From NCBI RefSeq assembly GCF_031755915.1, contig NC_083388.1, forward strand, positions 1,867,501 through 1,931,500: a DNA stretch of 64,000 nt, read 5' to 3'. The notes below the pieces were generated by a model, which was not told the DNA's origin, did not search any database, and worked only from the letters and a program-made list of their open reading frames with translations. The position numbers were made by a program, and so were the translations under genes. Numbering within the stretch: position 1 is the stretch's first letter; each line of letters starts with the position of its first letter. The stretch is from Ziziphus jujuba. Taxonomy: Eukaryota; Streptophyta; Magnoliopsida; Rosales; Rhamnaceae. Shown in pieces: positions 34,939 through 47,042 of the stretch.

Positions 34939-36066
34939 GTCCCCATCAAGATGGGTATCAAGATATCTCATATTCTGCTTCTTAGAATCATATACGCCAA
35001 ATTGAAAATAGAGTTCAAAATCGAGGCAACAATACTTGTAAAGTAATATTTCACCATTCAATCCGGTGGTTCAAGCCAAGCAAGATGGTACGGTATTACC
35101 ACAGATAATTGTCTCTCCCATACCACCTCATCACTAATGCTTCCTAATTTCTTCATCATCCATGTATCAATTGTGCACGATCCGCTTTGAAATACATCGC
35201 GGCGTTGTCTAGCATCAGAAATATATAGAACAAGTGAATTTTTGAAATAGCCCGATGGACATAACACTTTCATTATCGTCATCTATTGGCAGCTTTGTTT
35301 TCCAAATTCTTTCATTACAGAAATCAAACCACATCATGAATCTTGAAGAAGCTGGATGTAACCTAGATTGTATCCAATAAAAAGCTCCACTGAAATATGT
35401 TCAGCAGCCACGATAGTAACAAGGAAATAGAGATGGATGGTCGTTCCCTTGTATATTCCCATTTATCTTTTTTCATGAATTAGTCTTGAGAGAGTAAAGT
35501 TTATAGTTGATAACTTCTTGCTTGCTTAATAATTCTAAGAGGGAAATGTAAAACACCTTGCAATCATTAGTTTGTCTATCAAAACCAAATGCAGAAACAA
35601 AATAACTTACGGCAATCACGTCTTGGTATTGAAGGTGGTGCTTGGTGTCTGGAAGCTTCTTCAATTTCCTAATTGAAGGGTTCCAGATATATGTAAAGGG
35701 ATATACGATCTTATTTGTAATCAATTTGCTTCTCACGCAAAGCAAACCATCACATGAACCGATTAAACAAAATTTCATGGGGATTGGAAATTTCAGTCTT
35801 TCTTTAAAATCAAAACATAGATCGAAGCGTGAGATTTTGCATCCCAAACGATGAATTAAATATCCTTTATGATTGGTGGCACACCAATCAACATGCATGG
35901 AAATAAATCTATGATGGTTGATAATTACATACCAGGATTTGCATACGGATCTAAGTCGGATAATATTTTTCACCGAAAGTCTGCAAAAGATATCTTCTAG
36001 GAGCTCTCTTGGTAAATCAAAAAACCTTCCATAGATTTTATTCTTCTGCTTTCTTCTAAAGAGATT

Positions 36067-36356
36067 ATATAATTTTTATTTTTTTCATTTATATATATTA
36101 ATTTTAATATTTTTTTTCCATTTTTATATATTGATTTTTAATATATATATATATATATATATTTTTTTTTTTTCTTTTACATCCCCATATCCCAAATCCT
36201 AAATCGAATTGTAAGTTGTAACCCTAAACTAAACATTTACCTCCGTTTCCGCCCACCACCAGTCCATCACCATCACCATAATATATATATATTTTTACAT
36301 CCCCATTATATATATATATATATATATATATCTACATATATTGTATCCAATTGTTA

Positions 36357-36399
<43 letters not shown>

Positions 36400-37020
36400 G
36401 TTTAAATATAAATTATTGCTAATTTTATTGTTTTGATCTTTGTAGAACTTACAGAATCAACTAAAATTAGTGAACCTGTCAACGTTGATTGACTTATGAT
36501 TTACCAAAGTTTTAAGGTTAAATAAAAAAAAAAAAAAAGGGAATTATGCATTGATTCTTAAGTGAATGAATTTTGATGAATGCATTATTTTATATTATTT
36601 GTTCTAACAATTTTAATTTGATTTTATAGGAGTGAGATGATGACATTAATGTTTGCTACTTAATAAATGCATGATGTGTATCATTTGCTACATTTTCTTC
36701 TTTATTTTCCATTGTAAATTATGTTGTATTATTATAATTGTATTTTATGTTTGGATAATTATAATTTATTATTTATATTTTATATTTGGAAAATTTTTTA
36801 TTTGTATTATATATTTATAAATTAGTAAGTTTCAAACCGATCAACCAATCCAAACCAAAACGATCATAAATGCTTTTGTTTTGTTTGTATTTAATGTTTT
36901 AATGGTTTGGTTTGGATTCTAAATTAGGAAAACTGATACGTTTTCACATATCTATTTAGCTATTTCACTAGGCTGTTTGCTTCCGATGTAGGGGTGGGCA
37001 TGGATTGGGCTGTAATACAG
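36067..37020. other. AT-rich junction DNA with microsatellites
   Basis: Unique to this unit. It starts where the F-box pseudogene breaks off and ends where the 13263-type duplicate begins. It holds (TA)n runs at about 36141-36163, 36306-36331 and 36358-36396 and no recognisable gene. Confidence 0.55.
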
Positions 37021-37299
37021 CCCATTATAAGTTGTAAAAAGGCTTTTCACAAAAGGAGCCCACTACTTCTATTTTGATATGAGTTATCACAGCTTTTTGA
37101 AGATTATTATTTTTAAGCTTATTAAGTGTTTTAGCTTTTGTATACAAGTTATTATTTTTTGTCTTAAAGAAACAAAATTAACATAAAAATATCTATTCAC
37201 ACCTCTATCAATGTTTTCGAAACCAATCTAGTAATAGAGTTAATTATTCCTCAAACACAAGGTTCGAAAAATTATGAAAGGAATGATAATAATGGTTGA

Positions 37300-37620
37300 T
37301 TAAGAATATCTGTATCCATTCTACACTTATACCACTCTACTTAAGTAAATATTATCATCACACTCATTAGTAGGCTTTGAAAATATCCAATGTATGTGAG
37401 CACCGAAATTATACAGAACGATTGAATTTTGCACATAATGATTTTATCATCATCATCATCCAAATTTTTTCAATAAAAAAATCAAACCACATCAAGAATT
37501 TTGAACAAGTTGGATATTTCCTTAATTGTATCAAATAGAAAGCTCTCATTTATAAAATAAGTTTGCCAGCCATAATAACCGCAAGGAAATAAAATTCAAT
37601 TCTTTTTTTTCATCTGAAAA
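37300..37620 (-). pseudogene. Old F-box gene relic, sister of 13540
   Basis: The minus strand aligns with the middle of the F-box genes and, more closely, with the relic at 13540-13860 (shared CATAATAACCGCAA and TTGAACAAGTTGG-type features). The frame is destroyed. Confidence 0.65.
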
Positions 37621-38372
37621 ATAAAAACCTTTATCTTAGCCTAAGAGAGAGCTTTTGTATCTACGATGATGGATATTTGTATTGTGGGAGCACAAATAGG
37701 CATGCATGTAAACAAAGCTAGGATTGATTCCGATTACACATACCAAATTGTGTACGAGTATTTTTAAAAACCTCTTTATCTCTTTTCTGCTTTTATTTTA
37801 AGGAGTCAAACTCTTAAATTTTAATTCACTATTTATTTTAAAATTAAAATAAAAATGAATTTGACTCCAAATCCTTTCTTTATGTTAAATAATGTATAAA
37901 TTAATTCAATATTGGAGCAAATTTCCAAATCACTTTCATGTTTTAATTATTCATTTTTATTCTTATTATTTCTTAATATTAATAATCAAGAAGAAATCCA
38001 AGTAAAAGAGTAGAAAAAAGAAAAATAAAGAGTATCATGTGAAAAATATTATTGGAGGATTTTTTAAATTTTTAACTCTTTATGTTAAAAGATGTTTTTT
38101 ATAATTAAAAAAGTATTTTTTTTTTATTTTAAAGAAACACTTTGAAGATCCTAAGTTTGATGGCACAAACACAAACAATGTGTAGCAAGCAAAAACAGAT
38201 TGCTACTTCAGCATAAAACCAATACAAACATAGATTCTATGAAAAATCGTAGAAAGGAAACCATAATTCTCCCCGTATGTCTAACCAACTATACTCCAGA
38301 AAACTTGACCACAACTTATCTGCATTACTAAAATTGAATATCTAAATTGAAACCAAGATGAAAACTGTGGCA

Positions 38373-38376
<4 letters not shown>

Positions 38377-38462
<86 letters not shown>
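38377..38462. repeat. (AT)43 microsatellite
   Basis: An uninterrupted dinucleotide run of 86 bases, the longest simple repeat in the window. The paralogous site near 14665 has only a few units. Confidence 0.95.
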
Positions 38463-38466
<4 letters not shown>

Positions 38467-38653
38467 ATTTTAACATCGATCATGACAATTATAATGCTAA
38501 CAATCAATGCTATCCATAATTAATTCTCAAAAATTTAACTAAAATACGTTAAATACAAAAATATAAACACAAATAAATATTCACTACACAACAATTGGAT
38601 AGAAAAACAAAAAAAAGTAAATAAAAGGAAAGAGAATTCAAGAAATATAAGAA

Positions 38654-39214
38654 TTAATGTGTGATTCCTTCATAAAAAAGCAATAAACTTTCTGAATAAT
38701 TAAATGAACTATTTAAATTTTCATCAACGCTTGGGTCTCTATCAAGATGGGTATCAAGATATCTCATATTTTGCTTCTTAGAATCATATAAACCAAATGG
38801 AAAATAGAGTTCAAAATCGTCTACGCAGCCATACTTGTAAAGCGAAATTTCACCATTCAATCCAGTGGTAAAAGGCCAAGCAAGTTGGTAAGTTATTACC
38901 ACAGATAGCTCTCGCTTCCATACCACCTCACCACTAGTGCTACTTAATTTCTTCGTCATCCACGCATCAATTGTGCACGATCCGCTTTGAAATACACTTC
39001 GCCGTTGTCTAGCATGAATGGAAATAAATCTAGGATGGGTGATAATTTCATACCATATCTTACATACGGACCTAGTCGGATAATATTTTTCACAGGAAAT
39101 TTGCAAAAGGATATGTACTAGGAGTTCTCTTGGTGAATCAGAAAACCTTCCGTAAATTTTTTTATTCTGCTTTCTTCTAAAGAGAGTAATCGGGCAAAAT
39201 GATCAACACACTGT
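38654..39214 (-). pseudogene. Internally deleted F-box pseudogene, copy 3 (C-terminus kept)
   Basis: The most complete of three loci with the same deletion. The N-terminal F-box half (RSVCKIWYEIITHPRFISIHA) is joined to RQRRSVFQSGSCTID and runs on to the normal C-terminus, leaving a 150-residue open frame. The start is lost (no ATG at the usual place), and a one-base deletion in CTAGTCGG shifts the frame inside the F-box, so it is most likely dead. It keeps C-terminal sequence that the copies at 17800 and 27525 lack. Confidence 0.8.
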
Positions 39215-39361
39215 TGGAGTATATATAATTGAAAAGGAGTTTTTAGATGGAAATTGTGTTTAGGCACACAATATGAACAAAATTAATTAAGTGGAATACC
39301 AACGAGGCAAATCTTGATGGATTAGCTAAGTGGCACGAAAGGATCTTTTGTCCATTGTATC

Positions 39362-39369
39362 AATCCAAG
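39362..39369. other. Empty target site of the TIR transposon
   Basis: AATCCAAG followed by GTGCCACAAATCATG corresponds to the occupied GATCCAAG sites at 19246 and 28069. No insertion or footprint is visible. Confidence 0.7.
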
Positions 39370-40006
39370 GTGCCACAAATCATGTGGATAACTATTTGAA
39401 ACTTTCCTATACTTATCAACCACTTAATGTACCAATAAATAGTTAAGAAGACTTATCTAAAAATATTTGTTAAATATCTTAGTATTTGTTAGTGTTGATA
39501 ATTTAACAGCATTACTCTTACCTAAGGCCTTAAGTAATAAAAAATGAGTTCCCTCTAAATAGGCAATTTGACAATTTTTTATAATCAAATATCTTTTTCA
39601 TAGCTTTAATACATTTTTTAAATTGAAAAAATTAAAATAACAAGTGAAGTTTAGCTCCGTAAATATAGAAAGCCAAACTTACTTTTTCTATAAAAATTTT
39701 AATGCATATATTTATTACATCAATATTTTTTATACACAATTAATATAATTTATTTGATTTCATATATATGTACACACTCATATATAAAAAGAGAAGTCAT
39801 TGATGAAAGAAACAAAAGAAAAGTGAATCTTAATTATTTATTATAAAATAAAAAATTAGAAAATGTGATAAAGAGCAACATTGGAGTTGATAGAAATCAG
39901 ACTTTTTATTTGATAAAATTCTCCAAAATATTTTTTAATTTTAAAAATTATGTTTCTTTAAAACAAAGAACTCCATTGAAGATGCCCCTAATAGGAATGT
40001 GTGTAC

Positions 40007-41306
40007 TGTAACACCCCGTCCCAAAGTACAACTGAAATTTTCCAACTTTGAATCCAAGAGGTCAAAAGTTGACTTTTTGACTCAGATGGAATTTTAGGTT
40101 TACTGAGGTACCGTTACGAAGTACATGTTGGCACAAGTTCTTAGACTAGTAACACGTCGAAAACGGAGCTACGGTTTGAAAGTTATGAGCAAAACAAGTT
40201 GAGGTCCAAACTGTCCAAGGGGTACCGGAGTTGACTTTTTATTCATGCAAAGTTGAGCTTTGACTCATGCATGGTTGTGAAGTACTCGTCGATACGAGTT
40301 CATAAACTAGCCGCATGCTTAAATTGGACATCTAGTTAAAAAGTTATGGGCATGAAAAGTTTTCCGAATACATTTCCGAATACAGTATTATTTTAATATA
40401 TTTGGCTTAAGTGAACAGTATGTGCCACATGTCGCAATTTCAACCAATCCCGTGAGTGAACAGTGTCACCCATGGGTGGCTTTTATTTTGGCAAAACGTG
40501 TGAGCCGGCGGGGAAAGGAGAGAGAAAGAGAGGAGGAGAGAGAGAGAAACCAACCGGTCACCACCGTTCACCCATTTCCGGCCACCAGAATAGTACATGC
40601 ACCATCCCACCTTGAAGCCCACCTGAAAACCGGCCGACTAGCCAAAAACCACGGCCAACCGACCGCCGATGGGGCCCGGATCGAGGCTTTTTTCGGCGGC
40701 GATGCCGATTCCTTCAAACCCCGATTTCTCCCTATTCCGACCACTGTTTGCCTCACCGCTAATCCCATTGAGTTACCCATCACCAGATCTACCTTCTCAC
40801 CAAAAATCATGGCCAGTGGCCACCGGACGTGCCACCGGCGGTGGCGGATTCCGGTGACCACGGCGGCTCGCTAGAAAATTGACTTTCCGGCGAGTTTCCA
40901 GCTGCACCGCCCCTCCTTTCCCACTAATTCCAACCCTTTGAACCCAAATCCGGTGTCCCCTTTCCTCAAGTCTCAACGGATTGAGAGAATCGATGAGTTG
41001 AATTCTGAAAGTTTTCCGGCGAGATTCCGGCCACCACGGGTCCGATCTTCGGGAGGTAAGCCTCAATCCGCGATCCTCGTTCCATAAGCTTCGATTCTGT
41101 ATATTATTCGTCAATTTTGGTTAACGTTTGTGTTAGTCCCCCCGGATACCGGGTATTATTTACCGAATAAAATATTAATTTATTTGAGATGTGTAATATT
41201 GTTGTTCTAGGAGCACGTATACATCGTGGAATTGATCCCATGGAGGATCTTGGATTAATTGCTTGCTCGAGGTGAGTGACCCACCTTCAAATTATTTTGG
41301 GATGTT

Positions 41307-41345
<39 letters not shown>

Positions 41346-43589
41346 TGTTAATTGGTTATTTGAAAATATGTTTGATATGTTGAATATTTAGTAAAATTAT
41401 ATTTGGAATTTTTGATGCCAAAATTGAATGGAATTAAATATTTGGGCATCATAAAATATGTTGGTTCTAAGGAATTTGAGATTTTGGTAAATTTTATCAA
41501 GTTTCATTGTTGAAATATCTCATAATTAAATATTTGATAAATATGTTTTATATATTTGATATTAAGAGAATTTCCAGATAAATGGTATTGCTAATCTATA
41601 ATGTTTTTAATATATGTTTTGGTGCCAAAAGAATATATTTGGAAATTTAAAGAAATTGTGGTTTGATTTATTTTAATTATTGCTATAGTTATTAGTTTTA
41701 AAAATTGTTTTGGGGTATAATATAATATATATGTGTTCGAATAATTTGGCTTATATACCATTTGATTGAATGTTTGGATTATGCATATAAAAATATTTGC
41801 CTTATTAAATATGAGTTGTCATTTTACGTAAGGTTTGACAATGTATTAAATGGTTTTATATTCTAATGAGTCCATAAGTGAACTTGGAGTAGTTAAATAT
41901 TTTGGTATTTAAATTGAGATTTTAAATCATTTTGGAAACTATTTGGTTTGAGAAACCAGATTGAAAATCATATAATTTTAAGCGCGATCAAATATTTTAT
42001 AATTTTATGTGCTTAAAATTAGTTTATGGTGAATATATTTCACTGTGGTATTTCTGGTTTTCGTATGAAATGATGTTTTGAGATTTTGAAATATTTGAAC
42101 AAGCGGTTGAACTTGACAATTAAATTATGATTATGATACAGTAGGATACTGTATCGGTCATTTTAAATTGATGTACCATGTAATGCCAATACCTTAGATC
42201 AGTATTATGTTATATTATATTACCGCGTGCTGGGTTTACCACGGTGCCGTGAGGTTGGTTTCATCTGACGGTTATCTATTATTACCATGGACTGTGAGAT
42301 TGGTTTCATCCAACGGTTATTTATTATTACCACGGTACCGTGAGGTTGGTATCATCCAACGATTTATTATTGCCACGGATCGTGAGGTTGGGTACGTCCC
42401 GGCGGTTATTTATTATTTCCACGACACCTTTCATATATTAAGGGTCGTGAGGTGGGTGTATCCCACGGTTTACAGATTGGTACATCGTATATGTTGTATA
42501 AATTGTTGTTTTTATTATTTATTTAAATTTAAAGCTTTACACAAATTTTATGGAATTGTTATCGTAATTTTATCACCTATTCTTATTAATGTTTAAGAGT
42601 TATTTGTCTTGATTTTATTATTTAAATCGATTGATATTTTAAAATAAATTCTATTATATTTTTTTATCATTTGTTTTATATAGATGTTTAAATTGATTTA
42701 AAATATTCCTTTGGTTATTTCCTTGATTTAAACACTAAATTTTATAATTTATATATTGGATTTATTTTTGTTCTGATGCTAAATTTCTTTAATATAAGTA
42801 TTACTTATGATTTTATTTATGGTATCCAATGATGTCTTATTCTTTATTTCCATTATAAATCTGGATCCTTAAATTCTTGTATTTTATTCGCAATTTATTG
42901 ACTAATTGTTTTCCTTTATTTTTATTTTTTTTTGGTATAAAAGATTGGGTTTTGAAAAAATGTTTTAAAAGGGGAACCTTTCCAGCGGAGTGAATGGTGA
43001 GGGTTTTGAGAGAAATTATTATTTCCAATTAATTATTAATTATTTATTTATTTATTCTTAATTAATCAAGTGTACTATAATTATCGTGGCTTTATGATTG
43101 TACAGTAGTTAGGGTCACTTACTGAGATAATTAGCATCTCATATTTTTAAATTCCGTTCCCCTAGGTCAAGGATTGGAAGACGTTGATCGTCTGGGGTGA
43201 GCCCGACGTCTCAGTTCATTGCCGAAAGTCCAAGAAGCATTTCTTCCCTTTTTCCTCTCCATCTTGTATTGCTTCTTTATCTGACATTGTATTAATTCCA
43301 CATATATTTGTATAATGCTCTGTATACTGTATTAGACATTTAGTTATTAATTATGCACTGATTTATTGTTACTCATTTGGAGTGCTGCAAATTTGCAGAA
43401 TTAAATTGTAGTAATGTGGGAGAAATAAGGGGATGTATATAGAAGTGTGTTTTCAGTGCAGAAAATTTGTGGTAAGTCCAACCCTTAGGGTAGGTTCTGC
43501 CGGATTTTCCATTGGAAGGTCCGGTAAGGTTTTCCTGGGATCAGGGCTTGTCTAGGGTTCCGATGAGGAATTTTGGACGGGTCCTGACA
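40007..43589 (+). mobile_element. LTR element (probable solo LTR), plus orientation
   Basis: Begins TGTAACACCCCGTCCC and ends GACGGGTCCTGACA, flanked by the 5-bp duplication TGTAC (40002-40006, 43590-43594). Removing it restores the spacer text AATGTGTGTAC-CATGTAAATACG seen in the other units. It is in the same family as 31559-34938 but the opposite orientation, 3.58 kb long. A GC-rich block with GA runs spans about 40440-41080; the open frames there are on both strands and look like chance. It has (TA)15 at 41311-41340 and 55-60 bp tandem repeats at 42225-42480. No gag/pol. Confidence 0.82.
42225..42480. repeat. 55-60 bp tandem repeats inside the LTR
   Basis: Four to five imperfect units of the form ACCGTGAGGTTGGTTTCATC followed by an ACGGTTATTTATTATTACC block. 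They differ from the repeats in the other LTR, which fits separate repeat growth in related elements. Confidence 0.75.
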
Positions 43590-44292
43590 TGTACCATGTA
43601 AATACGTTGTTGTGATATGGGAAGCAAACAGCCAAGTTAATTTTTATTTTGGTAAAAACGGACAAGAGAATTAGTTTTTTTTATTTTTTTTTTTTTTTTT
43701 TTTTTTTTTTGGTAATTAACGACATTGCCGACTTACTACAAATTCGAACCTGTACAGAAAAAGGTAAAGAAGCATAACACTTGCCAACTCGATTGCGACC
43801 TAGGCTTCAAATTAGTTATCCATCTATATTATTACTTACTGCTCACAAAAAATATACAATTATTTTAAATGTAAAAAGGAGAAATAATGTAAGTCCAACC
43901 CTTAGGGTAGGTTCTATCGGATTTTCCATTGGAAGGTCCGGTAAGGTTTCTCTGGGATCAGGGCTTGTTTAGGGTTCCGATGAGAAATTTTGGACGGGTC
44001 CTGACATGTACCATGTAAATACGTTGTTGTGATATGGGAAGCAAACAGCCAAGTTAATTTTTATTTTGGTAAAAACGGACAAGAGAATTAGTTTTTTTTA
44101 TTTATTTTTTTTTTTTGTAATTAACGACATTGCCGACTTACTACAAATTCAAACCTGTACAGAAAAAGGTAAAGAAGCATAACACTTGCCAACTCGATTG
44201 CGACCTAGGCTTCAAATTAGTTATCCATCTATATTATTACTTACTGCTCACAAAAAATATACAATTATTTTAAATGTAAAAAGGAGAAATAA
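43472..44292. repeat. Tandem duplication, period 417 bp, spanning an LTR end and its flank
   Basis: The block starting GTAAGTCCAACCCTTAGGG at 43472 recurs at 43889. Each copy holds the last ~118 bases of the LTR, the TGTAC target site, F-box spacer and a family-2 SINE. Copies differ mainly in poly-T length and a few substitutions, so the duplication is recent and later than both insertions. Confidence 0.9.
43677..43809 (-). mobile_element. tRNA-derived SINE (family 2), copy in 417-bp duplication
   Basis: On the minus strand: CGAGTTGGCAAGTG (A-box-like), GGTTCGAATTTG (B-box-like), GTCGTTAATTACC, then a long poly-A. Direct repeats AATTAGTT border it (43669-43676, 43810-43817). The same 3' part (GTTAATTA before poly-A) occurs in the SINE at 17959. 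A second copy lies at about 44091-44219 through the tandem duplication. Confidence 0.7.
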
Positions 44293-44760
44293 TAACGTGT
44301 ACTTGTACCTACACGGCTACACCCATGCATTACTATACCCAAAATTTAATGCTTTATGCAAATATATATTTACTAATTAATTACTAAAATTAAATATCTC
44401 AATTGAAATAATTGAAAATGGAGGTGTTAAATTTATAAAACCAATATGAAAGCTAAGACACTCCAATGAAATTGAGGATGAATTAGAGAGTAAAAAAAAA
44501 TATATTATTATTCCTAGTCTAAATTATAAAGAATCCTTATAATATGGGATTAATATACTTATATATATATATATATGCAATATATATTTTAATATCGATC
44601 ACGGTGTTTACAATGCTAACAATTAATACTATCCATTATTAATTCTCACAAACTTAAATAAGTAAAATAGAAAAATATAAAAATAAATAAACATTTAGTA
44701 CAGAACAATTAGATAGAGGAAAAATTAAAAAATATATATATAAAAGGAAGAGGAATTCAA
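44293..44760. repeat. F-box unit spacer (copy 5, partial)
   Basis: The last part of the spacer before the fourth F-box gene, with the same GGATGAATTAGAGAG and GCAATATATATTTTAATATCG landmarks found before the other stop codons. No gene is seen. Confidence 0.75.
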
Positions 44761-44772
44761 GAAATTTAATAA

Positions 44773-46011
44773 TTAATATGTGTCTCCTTCACCTAAAAGC
44801 AATAAACTTTCTGAATAACTAAATGAACAATTCAAAAATTCATCAACACTAGGGTCTCCATCAAGATGTGTATCAAGATGTCTCATATTCTGCTTCTTAG
44901 AATCATAAACACCAAATCGAAAATAGAGTTCAAAATCGTCAAGGCAACAATACTTGTAAAGTAATATTTCCCCATTCAATCCAGCGGTTAAAGGCCAAGC
45001 AAGATGGTACGGTATTACCACAGATAATTGTCTCTCCCATACCACCTCACCACTAGTGCTACCTAATTTCTTCATCATCCATGTATCAATTGTGCACGGT
45101 CCGCTTTGAAATACATCTCGGCGTTGTCTAGCATCAGAAATATATAGAACAAGTGAATTTTTGAAATAGCCGATGGACATAACACTTTCGTTATCATCAT
45201 CTATTGGCAGCTTTGTTTTCCAAATTCTTTCATTACAAAAATCAAACCACATTAAGAATCTTGAACAAGCTGGATGTTCCCTAGATTGTATCCAATAAAA
45301 AACTCCACTGAAATATGTTCGGCAGCCATGGTAGCCACTAGGAAATAGAGATGGGTGGTCGTTCCCTTGTATATTCCCATCTATCTCTTTCCATGAATTA
45401 GTCTTGAGAGAGTAAAGTTTATAGTTGATAACTTCTTGCTTGCTTAATAATTCTAAGAGGGAAATGTGCAACACCTTGTGATCTTTAGCTCGTCTATCAA
45501 AACCAAATGCAGAAACATAATAACGAACGGCAATCACGTCTTGGTATTGAAGGTGGTGCTTGGTGTTTGGAAGCTTCTTCAATTTCCTAATAGAAGGGTT
45601 CCAGATATATGTAGAGGGATATAGGATGCTAATTGTAAACAATTTTCTTCTCACGCAAAGCAAACCATCACATGAACCAATTAAACGAAATTTCATGGAG
45701 ATTGGAAATTTCAGTCTTTCTTTAAAATCAAAACCTTGATTGAAGCGTGAGATTTGGCATCCCAAATGATGAATTAAATATCCTGTATGATTGTTGGCAC
45801 ACCAATCAGCATGCATGGAAATAAATCTGTGATGGTTGATAATTACATACCAGGATTTGCATACGGATCTAAGTCGGATAATATTTGTCACTGAAAGTCT
45901 GCAAAAGATATCTTCTAGGAGCTCTCTTGGTAAATCACAAAACCTTCCATAGATTTTATTCTTCTGCTTTCTTCTGAAAAGATTAATTGGGCAGAATAAT
46001 AAACACACCAT
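44773..46011 (-). CDS. F-box protein with F-box-associated domain (copy 4, intact)
   Basis: Uninterrupted single exon, 412 residues from ATG at 46011. The F-box reads CDLPRELLEDIFCRLSVTNI, with Thr where the sisters have Lys, followed by RLRSVCKSWYVII. The FBA landmarks are all kept. Subtype as in copy 1 (HLGCQISRFNQGF, CVRRKLFTISILYPST, FSGVFYWIQSREHPACSRFLM). A cluster of changes in one short stretch (FDRRAKDHKVL against FDRQTNDYKVF in copies 1-3) suggests conversion from another family member or local selection. Predicted SCF substrate receptor. Confidence 0.9.
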   Translation of the reverse strand: MVCLLFCPINLFRRKQKNKIYGRFCDLPRELLEDIFCRLSVTNIIRLRSVCKSWYVIINHHRFISMHADWCANNHTGYLIHHLGCQISRFNQGFDFKERLKFPISMKFRLIGSCDGLLCVRRKLFTISILYPSTYIWNPSIRKLKKLPNTKHHLQYQDVIAVRYYVSAFGFDRRAKDHKVLHISLLELLSKQEVINYKLYSLKTNSWKEIDGNIQGNDHPSLFPSGYHGCRTYFSGVFYWIQSREHPACSRFLMWFDFCNERIWKTKLPIDDDNESVMSIGYFKNSLVLYISDARQRRDVFQSGPCTIDTWMMKKLGSTSGEVVWERQLSVVIPYHLAWPLTAGLNGEILLYKYCCLDDFELYFRFGVYDSKKQNMRHLDTHLDGDPSVDEFLNCSFSYSESLLLLGEGDTY

Positions 46012-47011
46012 TGGAGTATATATAATCAAAAAGGAATTATTTTAGATGGAAATTGTGTTTAGGCACACCATGAACAAAATTCAGTGGAACACCAAGGAGG
46101 CATATCTTGACGAATTAGTTAATTGGCACGAAATACAAATATTTATTTTCTAAAATTTTTTATCGGATTAGTGTCAAGCTAATGATCAAATCTTTATTAT
46201 CGTCTTATCCTATCAAAGACTAAGATAGTTATTACTGGTATATTCCTCCATGTATAGAGATATTTGACCATGATTTGATCTCTGATAAATATCATAATTT
46301 TTTTTATTTGTTAAATATTTGTCAAATAGAAGGCTAAGTGTTGATATTTAACAACATTACTCTTGCGTAAGGGCCTTACGTACTAAAACATGAGTCCTCC
46401 TCGGCATAATAACCACTAATGATTCTCCAAGTAGTGGGTTTAAGGCGGCCTGTCGATGTAATCCACCTCCCTAATTTATCAAAATTAATAAAAGAATGAT
46501 AATAATAACAATGAATGAGAAAATATATTAGTTCTTAATCCGAACGAATGTTAGACCCATTATCACATTACATAACTTGAAATGTCTAACAGGCATAAAT
46601 ATAAGAACACAATAAAAACAGAAAATTCCATCAAACTAGACGACCATTATGAGTAACTTCCAAAAAATTTAACATCCATCCGGTTGGCGAAAGACTTTCC
46701 TCTAGGGAAGAAGTGACCACATTCTACGGTTGGAAAACATCATTAAATATTTATTCATTTCTCTAATATACCCAAAATTGGAAAATGAAATGACTGTATT
46801 ACAGTTATATAGTTATAACTGTATCTGATTCTGGAAATTACGATCATAAAGCATGTTTTCAAAAGAAAAAGAGGGAAACAAAAAAAATCCATGCAATATG
46901 TTTCTGTGAGACTGAGAAAGAATTGGAAGATAATAAGAAATTTAAGAAAAAATAATACAATTAGAATATGGCGTTGATATATAAAATTTTCATTCCATTC
47001 ATGTTAAATAA

Positions 47012-47042
<31 letters not shown>

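Larger units (their letters stand above)
31473..36066 (-). pseudogene. F-box pseudogene split by an LTR insertion
   Basis: The gene body is 34939-36066 plus 31473-31558; a 3.38-kb element inserted in the C-terminal GDP(S/L) region separates them. Other lesions: an extra C at about 35249 (frame shift in the MSIGYF region), a deletion at about 35070 (AWPLTTG), and loss of the N-terminus, where sequence departs at 36066 inside the NLFRRKQ codons into unrelated (AT)-rich DNA. A 166-residue piece of the F-box/FBA part is still open (35473-35973). Confidence 0.92.
37021..38650. repeat. Segmental duplicate of 13263-14860
   Basis: Same order of landmarks as 13263-14860, including the F-box relic at about 37300-37620 and the GTGTAGCAAGCAAAAACAG segment near 38180. 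The microsatellite site has grown to (AT)43 at 38377-38462. Confidence 0.75.

Noticed and set aside
40422..41114. Open frames of 60-150 codons on both strands in a GC-rich block
   Set aside because: They lie inside the LTR element, overlap each other on both strands and show no domain or start context; GC-rich DNA lacks stops by chance. The matching block at 33846-34398 is treated the same way.
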